Shown here: positions 4,946 to 6,596 of the stretch, in pieces
Numbering within the stretch: the stretch's first letter is position 1
Layout: every line of letters begins with the position of its first letter
NCBI GenBank assembly: GCA_934572365.1
Contig: CAKTKX010000071.1
Span: forward strand, 1 to 6,596
Source: an uncultured Oscillospiraceae bacterium
GTDB taxonomy: Bacteria; Bacillota; Clostridia; Oscillospirales; Oscillospiraceae
Direction: 5' to 3'
Length of the DNA stretch: 6,596 bases
Translations under genes and position numbers: made by a program
The notes under the pieces: model-generated
What the model saw: the letters and a program-made list of their open reading frames with translations, nothing else
The model's database searches: none
What the model was told of the DNA's origin: nothing

Positions 4946-6394
4946 TTATTCTCCCAATCTCTGCAAAATCTTCTCCGTGAGCAGCTCCACCAGCTCGGCA
5001 TTTACCGTCTGGGCTACCGCGCCGCCCTGGGGAACCGTGGAACTTTCTCCCAAATCCCAGGCCACCCGGCGGATATTGATCAAGTCCAGCGGAGAAATGT
5101 TGTTGGAGGAACTGCTGCCGCCCACCGCGCCGCAGCCCAGGGTCAGCGCCGGGAACAGTCCCGTGGTCGCGCCGATGCCCCCCAGCGCCGCCGGTGTGTT
5201 GACCAGAAACCGGGACACGGGAATTTGGGACGCGAACCGGCGGATCACCGTCTCGTCCGTGGCATGAATGGCAAAGGTGTGGCCGCTGCCCTCGTGGCGC
5301 AGAACCTCCATGCACTTGCTTAAGACGGCGTCCTCGCTGTCCATGACAAAAAGCGCCAGCACGGGGCAGAGCTTTTCCATGGAGTAAGGCCGGGTCGGCC
5401 CCGCCTCCTGCTCCCGGGCAACCAGCACCTTTGTCCCGTTCGGCACGGAAAACCCCGCCGCTTCCGCCAGCTTCGCCGCGGGCTTGCCCACGATGTCCGG
5501 GTTCAGCGTCCCGTTGGGGCGGAACAGCAGCTTCGCAAGAGCGCCCGCCTGGGCGGTATCCATAAAGTAAAAGCCCTGCCGCTCCCCTTCTGAACGCACG
5601 GTGCCTTCCATGTCCTTTTCCACAATGATGCTCTGCTCGGAAGCGCAGACGGTGCCATAGTCAAAGGATTTTGACCTGGCAATACAGGCCAGAGCATGAG
5701 CGACATCCGCACTGCGGTGGATATAGGCAGGGCCGTTTCCCGCGCCCACGCCGATGGCGGGCTTGCCGGAGGAATAGGCCGCCTTCACCATGCCGGGGCC
5801 GCCGGTGGCAAGAATCAGCCGCACCGGCTCCGCCTTCATCAGTTCCTGACAGCCCTCCAGGGACGGGATGCTCAAACACGCCACCGCGTCGGCGGGTGCG
5901 CCCGCAGCCTGCGCCGCTTCCGCTACGATCTGCGCCGCTTTCCGGGTGCAGGCAATGGCCTTGGGGTGGGGGGAAAACACGATGGCGTTGCCCGCTTTCA
6001 GGGCGATCATGGCCTTGTAGCACACGGTAGACGTCGGGTTGGTGCTGGGGACGATGGCAGCGATGACCCCCACCGGCACGCCGATCTCCCAGAGCTTTTT
6101 CTCCGGAACCTCCCGGAGAATGCCCACGGCCTTCATGCCCCGAACCGCCTCCGCCACCCGCTGGGAGGCGAAGAGATTTTTCGTTGTTTTGTCCTCCGCA
6201 TTGCCGAAGCCCGTCTCCTGAACCGCCATTTCCGCCAGCGCCGACGCCTGTGCCGCGAAGGCCTTGGCCACCGCTTCCACGATGGCGTCCAGCCGGCTCT
6301 GGGGCAGTTCGGCCAGCTTCCGCTGCGCCGCCTCCGCCCTGCGCGCCAGCTCCCGCGCTTCCTGCCGCGCGGTCAGATCCTTGTCAAATTCCAT
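4946..6394 (-). CDS. eutE: CoA-acylating acetaldehyde dehydrogenase
   Basis: This 482-aa enzyme oxidises acetaldehyde to acetyl-CoA with NAD+ and CoA, using the toxic intermediate released by ethanolamine ammonia-lyase inside the microcompartment. It is an aldehyde dehydrogenase superfamily member of the EutE/PduP branch. The catalytic cysteine is C250 in YGTVCASEQS, and the nucleotide-binding region shows VPSTNPTSTVCYKAMIALK (115-133) and ATGGPGMVKAAYSSGKPAIG (196-215). It lacks a distinct N-terminal targeting extension. Instead, the last 19 residues (464-482) form a likely amphipathic helix joined by a Gly/Pro/Ser-containing linker, which looks like a C-terminal encapsulation peptide. The start has AAGGAGGT (6406-6399) a few bases upstream. 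It lies 31 nt after eutB and 34 nt before pduL, with no frameshift seen. EutE rather than PduP is decided by the eut context. Confidence 0.96.
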   Translation of the reverse strand: MEFDKDLTARQEARELARRAEAAQRKLAELPQSRLDAIVEAVAKAFAAQASALAEMAVQETGFGNAEDKTTKNLFASQRVAEAVRGMKAVGILREVPEKKLWEIGVPVGVIAAIVPSTNPTSTVCYKAMIALKAGNAIVFSPHPKAIACTRKAAQIVAEAAQAAGAPADAVACLSIPSLEGCQELMKAEPVRLILATGGPGMVKAAYSSGKPAIGVGAGNGPAYIHRSADVAHALACIARSKSFDYGTVCASEQSIIVEKDMEGTVRSEGERQGFYFMDTAQAGALAKLLFRPNGTLNPDIVGKPAAKLAEAAGFSVPNGTKVLVAREQEAGPTRPYSMEKLCPVLALFVMDSEDAVLSKCMEVLRHEGSGHTFAIHATDETVIRRFASQIPVSRFLVNTPAALGGIGATTGLFPALTLGCGAVGGSSSSNNISPLDLINIRRVAWDLGESSTVPQGGAVAQTVNAELVELLTEKILQRLGE

Positions 6395-6425
6395 AGAAAC
6401 CTCCTTGTGCGGCTGTGGATACCCG

Positions 6426-6596
6426 CTAAAACAGCAGACTTGACCCGTCGCCCGCTTTCTTTGTCAGCCGCCCGTTCTCCACGAAGCCCATTTTCTCCAG
6501 CCAGCGCTGGAACTCGGGAATGGCCGTCTTGCCCGTGATCTCCCGCAGCGCCGCCGTCTCCCGGAAGCCCGTGGTCTGGTAGTTGAGCATGATGTC
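6426..6596 (-). CDS. eutB: Ethanolamine ammonia-lyase large subunit, C-terminal end (partial)
   Basis: The last 56 codons and the TAG stop are inside the window; the rest lies beyond the right edge. EutB with EutC and adenosylcobalamin splits ethanolamine into acetaldehyde and ammonia. The recognisable features are DIMLNYQTT at the very start of the fragment, FRETAALRE, PEFQRWLEKMG and the tail NGRLTKKAGDGSSLLF. These match the end of enterobacterial EutB as I recall it (DIMLNYQTT, PEFERWLESMGI, NGRLTKRAGDPSLFF), allowing a gap-free alignment except for one residue near the end. The stop is normal for the family, so the gene ends naturally. eutE, not eutC, comes next after 31 nt. Confidence 0.93.
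   Translation of the reverse strand, partial: DIMLNYQTTGFRETAALREITGKTAIPEFQRWLEKMGFVENGRLTKKAGDGSSLLF

Noticed and set aside
5696..6538. A 280-codon plus-strand open frame opposite eutE and the eutB end
   Set aside because: It is Arg/Gly/His-rich, crosses two well-supported minus-strand genes and their intergenic gap, and matches nothing I recognise.

Overview
The window is GC-rich (about 60% by eye) and tightly packed. Every identifiable gene is read from the minus strand, so in transcription order it runs from right to left. It looks chromosomal and Gram-positive: each gene has a strong AGGAGG-type Shine-Dalgarno, one promoter is near-consensus sigma-A, and a tRNA-sensing T-box leader precedes an aminoacyl-tRNA synthetase. 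High GC with Clostridia-style ethanolamine genes suggests a gut member of the Oscillospiraceae or a relative. That placement is inferred from gene style, not from a marker match.

Right part (6596 down to 2537): the downstream half of an ethanolamine-utilisation (eut) bacterial-microcompartment operon. In order it holds the last 56 codons of eutB (ethanolamine ammonia-lyase large subunit), eutE (CoA-acylating acetaldehyde dehydrogenase), a pduL/eutD-type phosphotransacylase, a small uncharacterised eut-associated protein of 132 aa, eutN (pentameric shell vertex protein) and eutH (ethanolamine permease). Gaps are about 31-58 nt or are 4-nt ATGA overlaps, as expected for one transcript. EutH brings in ethanolamine, EutBC splits it to acetaldehyde and ammonia, EutE makes acetyl-CoA inside the shell, and PduL converts that to acetyl phosphate while recycling CoA. 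EutN closes shell vertices. eutC is not between eutB and eutE, where it would usually be expected.

Middle part (2536 to 2199): a short junction, then a strong promoter (TTGACA, 18 nt, TATAAT) whose -35 box lies in the loop of a perfect 13-bp inverted repeat, followed by a methionine-type T-box leader of about 255 nt with specifier AUG, the conserved T-box core and an intrinsic terminator.

Left part (2178 to 220): metG, methionyl-tRNA synthetase, under T-box control. The first 219 bases hold no convincing complete gene. They contain three inverted repeats, one of them a strong plus-strand terminator, and possibly the last codons of a convergent plus-strand gene.

No mobile element, CRISPR array, tRNA or rRNA was seen. 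The systems themselves are known. The less ordinary points are the promoter inside a palindrome, the missing eutC at its usual place, the eutN-eutH hairpin, and the small poorly characterised protein.
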